DNA of 64,000 nucleotides from an uncultured Clostridia bacterium (GCA_944384195.1 CALWSK010000001.1:1-64000); one strand, 5' to 3'; positions 46,340-56,021 are shown, counted from the first letter of the stretch. Translations and numbers: made by a program. Notes: a model not told the origin generated them from the sequence alone.

Positions 46340-47440
46340 AAGAAGACTTTTTTATAAAAGAAAACATGGAAAAAGCAAAAAAACAAATTAAAGGTAAAAC
46401 TCTAATTTGCGGAGTTGGTGCTAGTCTTATAACAAAAGGAGACTTATATATATATGCCGATATATCAAGATAGGAAATCCAACTTAGATATAGACAAGGT
46501 ATGACAAACTGAAATGTAGAAAATAAAGATGCTCCAATATTAAAAAAATATAAAAGAGGATATTTTTTAGAATGGGGAATGGCTGATAGACATAAAATAG
46601 AAAACTATAAATATTTTGATTTTATATTAGATACAAATCAAAAAAATAATCCTAAAATGATTACTAGCAAAGCTTTTTTTGAAAGACTTTTACAAGCTAG
46701 TAAAAATGGTTAAAAAATATTTGTGGACTCGATAAAAATCGTAAAAGTTTCGCTTGGGGTTTTGATGGAATAACAGAAGAAAATAGTATAGTTCTTAGCT
46801 ATAATAATATTGATTTTGAAACGCCAGATATAAATCTTGTCTTTTGTGAACCCATAAATTTACTAGGTGAAAAATTATATGCTAAATTTGGTAAAGAATT
46901 CCCTATAAGATTTAATTTTTTAGATACTATGGAATTTGTAATTTATCACTTCAAGTTCATCCAGTAACAGAATATATACAAAATAAATTTGCTATGAACT
47001 ATACTCAAGATGAAAGCTTCTATATCATAGATGCAAAGGAAGATAGCTATGTGTATTTAGGGGTTAAAGAAAATATAAATAAAAATGATATGATAAAAAA
47101 TTTAAAAGATGCTCAAAATAAAAATATAAATTTTGAAGTAAAAAAATATATAAACAAAATTCCAGCTAAAAAACATGACCATTTTTTAATATCTGTTGGT
47201 ACTGTTCATTGTTCTGGTAAAAATACTGTTGTATTATAAATAAGCTCAATACCTTATATCTTTACTTTTAAATTATTGGATTGGGGAAGATTAGGCTCTG
47301 ATGGATTACCTCGCCCTATCCATATAGAACACGGAGAAAAAGTAATATACTCTAAATCTAGAAGAAAATAACAAAAATATATATGATATATTTAAAAATA
47401 TGCAAAATGATTATAAAAGAATAATTACTTTTATGATATA
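46340..47440 (+). pseudogene. Phosphomannose isomerase-type protein remnant
   Basis: Reading through several stops and frameshifts: KTLICGVGASLITKGDLYIY, KKYKRGYFLEWGMADRHKIE, NLLGEKLYAKFGKEFPIRF, QVHP, YTQDESFYIIDAKEDSYVYL, KKHDHFLISVGTVHCSGKN and [19 protein letters not shown]. These are the blocks of the large class I mannose-6-phosphate isomerase proteins of Clostridia, including the metal-binding QVHP and the HDH-x(7)-GTVH cupin residues. The 81-codon ORF at 46994-47239 is a surviving piece, and the 3' end is missing. With the ROK remnant it marks a lost sugar-utilisation locus. Confidence 0.65.
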
Positions 47441-47518
47441 AAAGTTTAAAATATAAAATATATATTCTTTAAATTTTAATTTATAATAATAGTTTATATT
47501 ATATTTTTACTATAATAA

Positions 47519-47674
47519 TTAATTATAAAAATTTAATAATTTAAATATATTTGCAATTATAGTACCTAGCTTATAACTAAATATTATAGAAATACATATA
47601 ATATTAATATAAATAGCCCACTTTATTAAACTAATTTTATAAATTTTTAAAAAGCAATTATAAATATAATCCAT
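47519..47674 (-). CDS. Small hydrophobic peptide 1 of the bacteriocin-immunity-like locus
   Basis: 51 residues starting MDYIYNCFLKIYKISL, with AGGAG seven bases before the ATG. One membrane segment (IYINIICISIIFSYKLGTII) and a short basic end. It resembles the peptide at 48131-48244 in its MDY start and in the G-x-I-I/G-x-x-I-G-x-x-I end. Lies 63 bases downstream of the immunity-like gene. Could be a leaderless bacteriocin, an accessory immunity peptide or a toxin; unassigned. Confidence 0.5.
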   Translation of the reverse strand: MDYIYNCFLKIYKISLIKWAIYINIICISIIFSYKLGTIIANIFKLLNFYN

Positions 47675-47737
47675 AAAATCAACTCCTATATTTTTAAAAA
47701 TATCTCTTATATCTTTTTAAAACAAAATAAATAATTT

Positions 47738-48061
47738 TTACTTTCCTAAAAAACTTATACCAACAATTCCTATTCCTAAATTTTTTTTAAAAAGATTATT
47801 TGATGAAATTTTTATATAAAATTTTCCAACGTCATCACTAAAAGTTTGATTAACACTTAATTTTTTTAATGACAATATTCTTAACTGTTCTGCTAAGATT
47901 GTTAATTCTCTTTCAAATTCTTTACCTTTTTCAATAGAATTCTTAAAATTTATAAACTCAATTCTTTCATCTTCAAAAATTTCTTTATTTAATATTAAAT
48001 CATAAACTTGTAATAATAATTCTTCTTTAATCAACTTCTTATTTTTTTTATTTTTTAACAA
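47738..48061 (-). CDS. Bacteriocin immunity protein (EntA_Immun-like)
   Basis: 107 residues from a TTG with AAGGGG eight bases before it. The helical pattern QVYDLILNKEIFEDERIEF, KNSIEKGKEFERELTILAEQ, LRILSLK and VGKFYIKISS fits the four-helix immunity proteins of class IIa/Blp bacteriocins (EntA_Immun family), which sit in the cytoplasm and protect the mannose-PTS receptor. The C-terminal hydrophobic tail LGIGIVGISFLG is unusual. Flanked by two short membrane peptides. No recognised double-glycine bacteriocin or transporter is in the window. Confidence 0.65.
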   Translation of the reverse strand: MLKNKKNKKLIKEELLLQVYDLILNKEIFEDERIEFINFKNSIEKGKEFERELTILAEQLRILSLKKLSVNQTFSDDVGKFYIKISSNNLFKKNLGIGIVGISFLGK

Positions 48062-48130
48062 AATATTAACCCCTTTAATAAACTAAATAAAAAATAAATT
48101 ATTTATATGTATTATATAAAAATATAACTA

Positions 48131-48244
48131 TTAAATTAAATAACCAATAAATTTTCCTATTCCATTTCCTATTATGTAAGAACAAATTAAAATAATTATT
48201 GTTAAAAAGTATTTATTATTAAATATATTATTAAAATAATCCAT
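48131..48244 (-). CDS. Small hydrophobic peptide 2 of the bacteriocin-immunity-like locus
   Basis: 37 residues, start MDYFNNIFNNKYFLTI, preceded by GAGGTG six bases upstream. A single membrane segment (FLTIIILICSYIIGNGIGKF) with three small-residue turns (GNGIGKFIGYLI) at the end. Related in plan to the peptide at 47519-47674. It is 70 bases upstream of the immunity-like gene. Candidate bacteriocin or accessory peptide; no leader sequence seen. Confidence 0.5.
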   Translation of the reverse strand: MDYFNNIFNNKYFLTIIILICSYIIGNGIGKFIGYLI

Positions 48245-48410
48245 ATAATCACCTCATATTATAAAATATTATCATTAATTTTAATACTAATTATATTTTT
48301 ATTATATAACAATATTTAAAAACATTCAATATACATAGTTAATAAAATTTAATACTATTATTTATACATATTTCTATTTAATTTTAATTATATATAAACT
48401 TTAGATATAT

Positions 48411-48445
48411 AAAAAACTCTTTACTAAATATTTATTTTTATATTC
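48411..48445 (-). terminator. Terminator of the tsaE-to-VOC operon
   Basis: Minus strand AGCTCTTTACTGAATAT, loop, ATATTTAGTAAAGAGTT and TTTTAT; stem of about nine pairs (CTCTTTACT/AGTAAAGAG). Confidence 0.75.
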
Positions 48446-48462
48446 AGTAAAGAGCTAATTTA

Positions 48463-48831
48463 TTATCTAATAGGTATTATTTCTGTCCAATAACCATCAG
48501 GATCATTTATAAAATAAATCCCCATTTCTTTATTTTCAAAACAAACACATCCCATTTCTTTATGCATTTTTAAAGCATTTTCATAATCATCTGTTCTCAT
48601 AGCTAAATGTATTTCATTATCCCCAAGATTATAAGGTTCTTTTTTATCTCTTAACCAAGTTAGCTCTAAAAGATGATTACCTTTTTCATCTCCTAAAAAT
48701 ACTATCTTATAGCTCCCATCAGACGCTTCTTTTCTTTTTACTTCTTTAAGATTTAAGGCTTTTTGATAAAAATCTAAACTTTTTTCTAAGTCAAAAACAT
48801 TTATATTATTATGACAAAAATTAAATTTCAT
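48463..48831 (-). CDS. VOC-family protein (glyoxalase I-like)
   Basis: 122 residues with two beta-alpha-beta-beta-beta units. Visible metal-ligand blocks: FCHNNINVFDLEKSLDFYQ, HLLELTWLRD, EIHLAMRTDDYENAL and NDPDGYWTEIIPI. The arrangement H...E...H...E matches lactoylglutathione lyase-type VOC proteins. In a Gram-positive without evident glutathione synthesis the substrate may be another thiol adduct. Last gene of the operon, 20 bases after the MATE gene. Confidence 0.85.
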   Translation of the reverse strand: MKFNFCHNNINVFDLEKSLDFYQKALNLKEVKRKEASDGSYKIVFLGDEKGNHLLELTWLRDKKEPYNLGDNEIHLAMRTDDYENALKMHKEMGCVCFENKEMGIYFINDPDGYWTEIIPIR

Positions 48832-48851
48832 ATAATAACCTCCTCTAAAAT

Positions 48852-50309
48852 CTAAGCATTATTTTGTGATTTTCCTTTAATACGATTTTTAACTTTTCTT
48901 ATTGTTATAGTAAATAAAATCACAGTAGTTACTGCTGAAATAAAATCTGATATAGGTTCTGCTAAAAATACTGCAAAAGATTTACTTTCTATTGTAGTAT
49001 TAAATATAGCTTGCTGTATATTTATAATTATATCATCTGGTAATATATTAGGCAAGATATATATAAGCGGAATAAGCAAAATAATTTTCCTAAGAAGTGC
49101 TATAAATAAAGAAACTTTAGCCTCTCCAAGAGCAACAAAAGTTTGTTGGCATATAAATTGAGCACCCATTATAAATACAGAAAAAATATAAATTCTAAGA
49201 CTTATTTTAGAATATATCATAAGAAGATCTGTAGGCTCTGTAAATATACCTATAAATGTTTCTGGAGATATAAGTATAAAAAGCCACATACTTGTTGTAA
49301 AAATAAGAGTAACTATAAGAGATATAATAAAAGTTTTATTAACTCTATCCATCTTCCCAGCCCCAAAATTAAAACTTATTATAGGTTGAGCACCTTGTCC
49401 TATACCAGTACAAATCATAGATATACATTGCATAATCGTAGATAAAATAGTCATAGAACCAACTGCTATATCACCTCCATAAGCTTTTAAAGATGAATTA
49501 AAGGCTATATTTAATAAACTCTCTGTACTTTGCATAATAAATGGAGATATTCCAAGCATAAGAACTGGTAACATAATAGATTTTTTTATTTTAAAATATT
49601 TAGAATTTATCCTAATTTTACTTTTTTTAGACTTTATTAAGAATAATAATACCCAAATGGCAGAAGCCGATTGTGATATAACAGTAGCTAAAGATGCACC
49701 CATAACTCCCATATTAAATATCTTTATAAATATAAAATCTAATATTATATTAAGTCCAGCTCCTATTAATACTGTTTTCATACTAATGTTCGCAAATCCT
49801 TGACTGTTTATAAAAGGATTAAGCCCAAGAGCCATAAGTACAAATACAGTTCCTAGTATATATATATTTATATATTGTTTAGCAAAAGGTAAAGTCTGAT
49901 CACTAGCACCAAACATAATAAGAAGCTTTTCGCTAAATATAAGGAAAAAACTAGTAAGTAAAACAGCTAAAAAAATAAGACTTATAAAACAATTACTAAG
50001 TATCTCTTCCGCTTCATCATATTTATTCTCTCCCATTTTAATGGCCGCTCTTGGTGCTCCTCCCATACCTATAAGACAAGCAAAAGCGGATATTATCATA
50101 AGGATAGGGAAAGTAACACCAACACCAGTAAGCGCTAATGTTCCTATATTAGGAATAGATGAAATAAACATTCTATCTACAATATTATACAATAAATTTA
50201 CTATCTGAGCTATAACTGCTGGTATAGCAAGCTTTAGAAGTAATTTTCCTATATTTTCTGTACCTAAATCACTATTTTTAGATTTTTTTATTTCTTCTGA
50301 TGATTGCAT
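48852..50309 (-). CDS. MATE-family multidrug/sodium antiporter
   Basis: 485 residues, twelve membrane segments in two halves. Starts NIGKLLLKLAIPAVIAQIVN and contains LYNIVDRMFIS and, in the second half, GQGAQPIISFNFGAG, characteristic of clostridial MATE exporters (NorM/MepA/DinF group). The ATG at 50309 follows GGAGG, and its A is shared with the stop of the HAD gene (TGATG), so they are translationally coupled. Likely substrate: cationic drugs or small metabolites, exchanged for sodium or protons. Confidence 0.92.
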   Translation of the reverse strand: MQSSEEIKKSKNSDLGTENIGKLLLKLAIPAVIAQIVNLLYNIVDRMFISSIPNIGTLALTGVGVTFPILMIISAFACLIGMGGAPRAAIKMGENKYDEAEEILSNCFISLIFLAVLLTSFFLIFSEKLLIMFGASDQTLPFAKQYINIYILGTVFVLMALGLNPFINSQGFANISMKTVLIGAGLNIILDFIFIKIFNMGVMGASLATVISQSASAIWVLLFLIKSKKSKIRINSKYFKIKKSIMLPVLMLGISPFIMQSTESLLNIAFNSSLKAYGGDIAVGSMTILSTIMQCISMICTGIGQGAQPIISFNFGAGKMDRVNKTFIISLIVTLIFTTSMWLFILISPETFIGIFTEPTDLLMIYSKISLRIYIFSVFIMGAQFICQQTFVALGEAKVSLFIALLRKIILLIPLIYILPNILPDDIIINIQQAIFNTTIESKSFAVFLAEPISDFISAVTTVILFTITIRKVKNRIKGKSQNNA

Positions 50310-50971
50310 CAATTAGTCCTCCCTATTTTGTCGAAATATTCTATAGCTTCATCATAATTATAAATCTTAAATATAATTTTATCTTCTATATCTTGATAGC
50401 TCTCGTCTATATCTACTACCATTATAACATCACAACCTGCACTATAGCCGGCTAGTATACCATTTCTAGAATCTTCAAAAACAACTGCATCTTCTGGCTT
50501 TAAATTTAATTTTTCTAATGCTTTTAAATAAATATCTGGCTCTGGTTTACTCTTTTCTATCATATCGCCACAAATAATAACATCAAAATAATCTATAAAC
50601 CCGACCATTTCAAGATATTTTTTTGCTATATCTTCGCTAGAAGAAGTTGCAATAGCTGTTTTTATGCCTTTTTGCTTTAAATACTTTAAAAATTCTTCAA
50701 TAGTATTTTTCACCGGAATTTTATTCTCTTCTATATACTTATCTTTTAGCTCTTCTCTTAGCTTTCTTATTTCAAAAAAATTATAATCATTTCCAAACAT
50801 TTCTCTGAAAATTTTTTCTCCAACATTAGCAGTAGTCCCTCTAAATTTAGAAAGATGCTCATTAGAAATATCAAGTCCAAATTTTTTACCAGCTTCTATC
50901 CAACATTTCATAAGAATTCTTTCTGTATCAAAAATAACTCCATCCATATCAAACAAAACTGCCTTATACAT
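50309..50971 (-). CDS. HAD-superfamily phosphatase, beta-phosphoglucomutase-like
   Basis: 220 residues. Motif I FDMDGVIFDTE (Asp nucleophile and acid/base), motif II IATSSSED, motif III Lys in KSKPEPDIYL and motif IV VFEDSRNGI. The cap domain between residues 15 and 85 is the helical C1 type of beta-phosphoglucomutase and YniC/GS1-like phosphatases. The substrate cannot be read from sequence. 10 bases downstream of the Lon-like gene. Confidence 0.9.
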   Translation of the reverse strand: MYKAVLFDMDGVIFDTERILMKCWIEAGKKFGLDISNEHLSKFRGTTANVGEKIFREMFGNDYNFFEIRKLREELKDKYIEENKIPVKNTIEEFLKYLKQKGIKTAIATSSSEDIAKKYLEMVGFIDYFDVIICGDMIEKSKPEPDIYLKALEKLNLKPEDAVVFEDSRNGILAGYSAGCDVIMVVDIDESYQDIEDKIIFKIYNYDEAIEYFDKIGRTN

Positions 50972-50981
50972 AATTATCCCC

Positions 50982-53342
50982 CTATTTCATCTTTTGATAA
51001 AAATACTTCAATTTTTGCATAACCTTATAATGTATAGTATCTTTTTTGTAAAGTCTATTTATGTCTTTTTTACCTGCTTCTTTTTCCATAATAATAAAAA
51101 TAGCTTCATCTATATTAGATACCGGATATATACTAAAAATATCTTTTTTGACACTTTCTATAACTTCTTCTTTTAAACATAAATCAGATACATTCTGCAA
51201 AGGTATTATAACCCCCTGCCCTTTTTTTAATCCTCTTTTTTTACAAATATCAAAAAATCCTTCTATTTTTTCATTAACACCACCTATAGGCTGGATATCT
51301 CCAAATTGATTAACACTTCCGGTTATAGCCATATCTTGTCTTATAGGTGTATCGCTAAGGCTAGATATAACTGCTAAAAGTTCTGCTAAAGAAGCGCTAT
51401 CTCCATCTATACCACTATAGTTTTGTTCAAAGCAAAGTCTACAAGATAAACTAAGCGGAAATATATCTCCATACATATGACCTATATAACCAGATATAAC
51501 TTCAACACCCTTATCATATATAGCTCCGCTCATCTTTACTTCTTTTTCCACATTTATAATACCGGCTTTTCCCATATATGTTGTAGCAGTTATCTTTATT
51601 GGTTTACCAAAACATATATCTCCATAATCAAGTACAGATAATCCATTTATAGAACCTATTTTTTTGCCATAAGTATCTATAAGTATCTCATTTTTTAAAA
51701 TCATTTCTTCATATTTCTTTTCATATATATTTAAAAATTGTTTCTTCTTATCTATAGCTTTTTGTATGTAATCTTTTGATATATATTCTCTATTATCCAT
51801 TTTTGCCCAAATATTAGCTTCAAATAATATATTTTCTATCTTATTAAACTTAGTACTTAGTTTATCTTGACTATTTGCTATCCTAGAACTATATTCCAAA
51901 ATTCTTTTTATAGCAGATATATCAAATTTTAAACTACTATTTTTTTGTTCAAAATTTTTTATAAATCCTATAACAGATTTTATGTTTTCTTCTGTGTTTT
52001 CCATTTCATAATCAAATATAGAATGTATCTTAAAATATTTATTAAAATCTTCTTCATATTCAGATAAAAATTCATAGTAATAGCTAGAACCTATTAAAAT
52101 AAGCTTAAAATCTATATCTATTACTTGTGGTTTTATAGTAGTAAGAGGGACTTGATAATCTTTTAAAGGTTCTATTTTTAATTTTTTAGTCTTTAAAACT
52201 TTTAAAAGAGTTTCAAAACAAAAGTGATTTTTTAAAATATCTTCTATATTTAGTATTAAAAATCCGCCATTTGCTTTATGTAAAAGGCCTCCTTTAATCT
52301 TCATATAGTCTGAACTAAAATTTCCTAGCTCATTTTCAAACTCTATCTCACCTACAAGATTAGCATAACTTGGGTTATAATCTATAATAACAGGAGCTCC
52401 TTTATTTCCTGAGTTATCCACTATAACATTTACACAATATTTATCAAAAGCATCTTCATCATTTTTCTTATTACAACTATTAAATATATTATTTTGTTCT
52501 TCTTCAGAATTGGTCATAGCTAAAATATTATCTATCAAATCTTCTTTTAAATCCAAAAGATAAGAAGTTATAAAACTATTATCTATATACTTATTTTGTA
52601 TAGAAGATAAATGTCTTCCTATATACAAAAGTATATAATTAAAATAAAGATTTTCTAGCTCTTTTTTAACTTTTTCATCAATATTTTTTATCCCTTTTAC
52701 TATAGGAGAAACCTCTTCTTGCAATTTATCAATTTCATCAGTTATAGTATCTTTTTCACTTTCTTGCAAAGCTTCAAATTCTTCATCCGTCATAAGCACA
52801 TCTTCATTTATAGGCATAAAATATATGCTTCCACTGGCATTTTTAAGTCCAAACCCTTTAGCAAGCGCCTTTTCTTTTACTTTATTTAGAATTAAATCTT
52901 TTTGCTTATTATATTTTTTAAAAATCTCTTCTTTTTCTATTTCAAATTCTTTAGAAAAAAATAATTTAGGAAAATTAGTTTTTATCAAATAAATAAATTC
53001 TTCTAAATCTTCCTTAAATTCCTTGCCAAGTCCGGCCCTTAAAAATATAGCCTTAGGCTCTTTTTCATTTTTAAAATTATACACATATACTAAGTCTTTT
53101 GCTACATCTCTAGTACTAGCTATATCTTCTACATACTTTTTAACACAAGTATGTTTACCAACTCCAGAAACACCGCTTACATATATGTTATATTCATCAT
53201 TTTTTATATTAAGCCCAAAACAAAGAGCCTCTATAGCATTTTCCTGTCCTATTATATCCATTTTAGCATCTAAGTTAATATATTTTTCTATAATAGCTTT
53301 ATCATATGCAGGAGTAAGTTTTGTATAATTAAGTTTTTTCAT
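50982..53342 (-). CDS. Lon-family ATP-dependent protease, AAA_32 (LonB/LonC-like) type
   Basis: 786 residues from the ATG at 53342 (MKKLNYTKL), which has GGAGGTG five bases before it; the longer reading to 53390 overlaps rimI. The ATPase part has a Walker A of GVSGVGKHT, split by a long coiled-coil insert, and the AAA_32-type Walker B near GGFLILNIEDIL. The C-terminal S16 domain has the catalytic dyad Ser649 in DGDSASLAELLAVIS and Lys692 in GGVNEKIEGF, 43 residues apart as in Lon. No N-terminal Lon substrate domain. Such proteins are common in Clostridia and distinct from the main Lon. Confidence 0.88.
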   Translation of the reverse strand: MKKLNYTKLTPAYDKAIIEKYINLDAKMDIIGQENAIEALCFGLNIKNDEYNIYVSGVSGVGKHTCVKKYVEDIASTRDVAKDLVYVYNFKNEKEPKAIFLRAGLGKEFKEDLEEFIYLIKTNFPKLFFSKEFEIEKEEIFKKYNKQKDLILNKVKEKALAKGFGLKNASGSIYFMPINEDVLMTDEEFEALQESEKDTITDEIDKLQEEVSPIVKGIKNIDEKVKKELENLYFNYILLYIGRHLSSIQNKYIDNSFITSYLLDLKEDLIDNILAMTNSEEEQNNIFNSCNKKNDEDAFDKYCVNVIVDNSGNKGAPVIIDYNPSYANLVGEIEFENELGNFSSDYMKIKGGLLHKANGGFLILNIEDILKNHFCFETLLKVLKTKKLKIEPLKDYQVPLTTIKPQVIDIDFKLILIGSSYYYEFLSEYEEDFNKYFKIHSIFDYEMENTEENIKSVIGFIKNFEQKNSSLKFDISAIKRILEYSSRIANSQDKLSTKFNKIENILFEANIWAKMDNREYISKDYIQKAIDKKKQFLNIYEKKYEEMILKNEILIDTYGKKIGSINGLSVLDYGDICFGKPIKITATTYMGKAGIINVEKEVKMSGAIYDKGVEVISGYIGHMYGDIFPLSLSCRLCFEQNYSGIDGDSASLAELLAVISSLSDTPIRQDMAITGSVNQFGDIQPIGGVNEKIEGFFDICKKRGLKKGQGVIIPLQNVSDLCLKEEVIESVKKDIFSIYPVSNIDEAIFIIMEKEAGKKDINRLYKKDTIHYKVMQKLKYFYQKMK

Positions 53343-53374
53343 AATATCACCTCCAATATAAATAAAGTTTATGC

Positions 53375-53815
53375 TTATAAATGTTTCCACATTACTATAG
53401 CATCTTCCTTATTGTCATCATAATACTCTTTTCTTATACCTTCCATAACAAATCCATTTTTCTTGTATATATCTATAGCTATTTTGTTACTAACTCTCAC
53501 TTCCAGCGTAATTCCTATCATTTCTTTTTCTTTAGCTATATCTATAAGAGAAGATACAATCTTAGTAGCTATACCTCTCTTTCTTTCTTCTTTTTTTACT
53601 GCTATATTTGTTATGTGTCCTTCATTTATAACGTGCCACATACCTCCATATCCTAAAACTTTATCATCTTCTATAGCAACTATATATATAGCCATCTTAT
53701 TATTTTTAATTTCATCTCTAAAAGATGCCTTGCTCCAAGGAATAGCAAAACAATCTTCTTCAATAGCAAATACTTGCTCTATATGTTCTAATGTCATATT
53801 TTCTATATGTATCAT
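53375..53815 (-). CDS. rimI: Ribosomal protein S18 alanine N-acetyltransferase RimI
   Basis: 146-residue GNAT domain. Acetyl-CoA loop visible as VKKEERKRGIATKIV, with GHITNIAV before it and EVRVSNKIAIDIYKKNGF after it, both characteristic of RimI. It overlaps tsaB by four bases, the common clostridial tsaE-tsaB-rimI arrangement. Modifies the N-terminus of S18 or other proteins; not essential. Confidence 0.93.
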   Translation of the reverse strand: MIHIENMTLEHIEQVFAIEEDCFAIPWSKASFRDEIKNNKMAIYIVAIEDDKVLGYGGMWHVINEGHITNIAVKKEERKRGIATKIVSSLIDIAKEKEMIGITLEVRVSNKIAIDIYKKNGFVMEGIRKEYYDDNKEDAIVMWKHL

Positions 53816-54516
53816 TTTTTATTTAACCTTTCTTCAAGTTCTCTTTGTGCTTGAGGTTTTCTAAGATATTCTATTTCTAATTCTCTATAAGAAATAACTT
53901 TTCCAGCTTTAAAATAATCTATAGCAAGACTAGCTAAAGAGCTAGCTTTTTGTATGTTTAAATTTGAAGGAGCAAAGCATTCCCTAGAAAATTTACTAGA
54001 TAATAAATCTTTATATACAGTCGCTCCATCTCCTAAAAATATAGGGTTTATATCATTACTTTCTATATATTCTATAAGTTCTAATATAGTAAGTGGACTA
54101 TCTTCTAATACAACTTCTAACTTATCTTCTTCAAATTTATATATACCAGAAAAAATCCTTTCAGACTTAGCATCTATAATAGGTACTATATACCTACTCG
54201 TATCAAAAATATTATATGCCATAGCTTGTAAGGTAGATATAGCTACTATGGGGTTATTACTAGCTTGAGCCATAGCTTTTATAGTAGCTACCCCTATTCT
54301 AAGCCCTGTAAATGAACCAGGGCCTTTAGCTACTGCAAAACAATCTATATCTTGTATATCTAAATCTAATTTAGCTAAAAGCTCATCTATTAAAGGCATA
54401 ATGATAGTAGAGTGATTTTGTTTATAATTTATATTTATTTCACCTAAAATCTTTTCATCTTCTATTATGCAAACACTAGCTACAACAGTACTAGTATCTA
54501 TAGCTAAAATTTTCAT
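53812..54516 (-). CDS. tsaB: tRNA t6A synthesis protein TsaB
   Basis: 234 residues of the ASKHA (Hsp70/actin-like) fold without catalytic residues. Starts MKILAIDTSTVVASVCI; the diagnostic AKGPGSFTGLRIG motif is present. TsaB pairs with TsaD and TsaE to make N6-threonylcarbamoyladenosine at position 37 of ANN-decoding tRNAs; TsaD is elsewhere. Starts four bases inside tsaE's end. Confidence 0.95.
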   Translation of the reverse strand: MKILAIDTSTVVASVCIIEDEKILGEININYKQNHSTIIMPLIDELLAKLDLDIQDIDCFAVAKGPGSFTGLRIGVATIKAMAQASNNPIVAISTLQAMAYNIFDTSRYIVPIIDAKSERIFSGIYKFEEDKLEVVLEDSPLTILELIEYIESNDINPIFLGDGATVYKDLLSSKFSRECFAPSNLNIQKASSLASLAIDYFKAGKVISYRELEIEYLRKPQAQRELEERLNKK

Positions 54517-54932
54517 TTTATCACCTCTATCACTCTATAATTATCTTCTTTTTCAAAATCTTTCTCTATTTTTATCCAAATAGCTTCTTTTGGAATAATA
54601 TCTTTTATAAGCTCTGCCCATTCTATAAGACAAACTCCATCAGAAAAAAAATATTCTTCATATCCTATATCATACATTTGCTCTATATCATTTATCCTAT
54701 ATACATCAAAATGATAAAAAGGTAAGTTACCATTATATTCATTTACTATACTAAATGTAGGGCTTGTTATTTCTTCTTCTATACCAAGCCCAAGAGCAAA
54801 ACCCTTACTAAAGTGAGTTTTACCTGCTCCTAAATCTCCACAAATACAATATATTTCACCTTTTTTAGCATTTTTAGCCATATTAAAGGCAAACTCTTTT
54901 GTTTCTTGTTCAGAAAAAACTTCTAATTTCAT
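54513..54932 (-). CDS. tsaE: tRNA t6A synthesis ATPase TsaE
   Basis: 139 residues. P-loop CGDLGAGKTHFSKGFA, EEITSPTFSIVNEY, and FYHFDVYRI followed by IEWAE are the signatures of the YjeE/TsaE P-loop family, which drives the TsaB-TsaD cycle. First gene of a likely seven-gene operon running to the VOC gene. A weak AAGG ribosome site precedes the ATG. Confidence 0.95.
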   Translation of the reverse strand: MKLEVFSEQETKEFAFNMAKNAKKGEIYCICGDLGAGKTHFSKGFALGLGIEEEITSPTFSIVNEYNGNLPFYHFDVYRINDIEQMYDIGYEEYFFSDGVCLIEWAELIKDIIPKEAIWIKIEKDFEKEDNYRVIEVIK

Positions 54933-54996
54933 ATTATCAACCTTCTTATTAAATTTTTAAAAAGTTTACCTTATATTTTAACATATTTTTATATTT

Positions 54997-55953
54997 TTAA
55001 CAATATTTATTTAAAAATAAACTTATTCTATTCCAATATCTTTTTCTTTCTATTATTTCAGAAACTAAATGTCCAGCATTATTTACTATCATAAGCTCTT
55101 TTTCACATCTAGCATTTTTATATAAATCAAAAACCATTGTTGTAGGTACAAAATTATCAACTGCTCCATGTATAAAAAGTATAGGTAATTTATTATTTTT
55201 TAATTGTTTTATGCTGGAAGCATTTTTTAATGAGTAGCCATTTTTAAATATACAAACTAAGTTTAAAAACTTTAATAATACAATAGGAGTTTTTTTTGTT
55301 TTTCCAAATTGATATTTAAATACATCATAAGCACAAGTATAAGCACAGTCAGATATTATACATTTTACATTTTTATCCATTTTATCTCCAGATGCCATAA
55401 GTATAGTACTAGCCCCCATAGATACTCCATATAAAACAATTTTACAGTTTTTATCTATTTTCTTTATATGTTTTATCCAAAGAGCTAAATCTTTTCTATC
55501 GTGCCATCCCATACCTATATAATCTCCTCCACTTATTCCGTGTCCTCTAAGGTCTGGTATAAGCACATTATATCCCTTTTTATAAAATTTTTTACCTACT
55601 TCATACATAAATCTTCCATTAGCTCCATAACCATGTAAAACTATTACCCATCTATTACTATTATTCTTAAACCACTCTGCAAATAATGGTGTATTTTTAT
55701 ATCCTTTAATTTTTATTCCTTCTACCAAGGTATTATCAAGCCAAGTTTTTATTTTTATCTTTTCTTCTTCAAAGTCTTCAAGAACTATTCTTGCTTCATC
55801 ATTTACATCTAAAAGCTTCATCATAGCACTTTTATTATTTCTCTTTAAAGTTATATTATATAGATATACTATAGCAAAATACATTTCTCTTAAGATAAAT
55901 CCAAATCCTAAAACAATAAAACCATAAATAAATTTTTTATTTTTTATTTTCAT
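54997..55953 (-). CDS. Membrane-anchored alpha/beta hydrolase (serine aminopeptidase S33-like)
   Basis: 318 residues from the ATG at 55953 (MKIKNKKF), which follows AGGAGAGGTG; the reading to 56013 starts in a non-coding stretch. One N-terminal membrane helix (FIYGFIVLGFGFILREMYFA), then an alpha/beta hydrolase core: oxyanion strand IVLHGYGANGRF, PDLRGHGISGGDYIG, nucleophile elbow YGVSMGAST, acid FIHGAVDNFVP, and His in NNAGHLVS. This is the BAAT/YqkD-like group of clostridial hydrolases; the substrate is unknown. Confidence 0.9.
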   Translation of the reverse strand: MKIKNKKFIYGFIVLGFGFILREMYFAIVYLYNITLKRNNKSAMMKLLDVNDEARIVLEDFEEEKIKIKTWLDNTLVEGIKIKGYKNTPLFAEWFKNNSNRWVIVLHGYGANGRFMYEVGKKFYKKGYNVLIPDLRGHGISGGDYIGMGWHDRKDLALWIKHIKKIDKNCKIVLYGVSMGASTILMASGDKMDKNVKCIISDCAYTCAYDVFKYQFGKTKKTPIVLLKFLNLVCIFKNGYSLKNASSIKQLKNNKLPILFIHGAVDNFVPTTMVFDLYKNARCEKELMIVNNAGHLVSEIIERKRYWNRISLFLNKYC

Positions 55954-56021
55954 AAATTCACCTCTCCTTAAAAGTATACCCCTTAAAAAATTTTTTATCA
56001 TTAATTTTACCATTTAATTTT

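Noticed and set aside
49143-49445. 100-codon plus-strand ORF rich in Tyr and Lys
   Set aside because: Antisense of the MATE gene; no start site signal.
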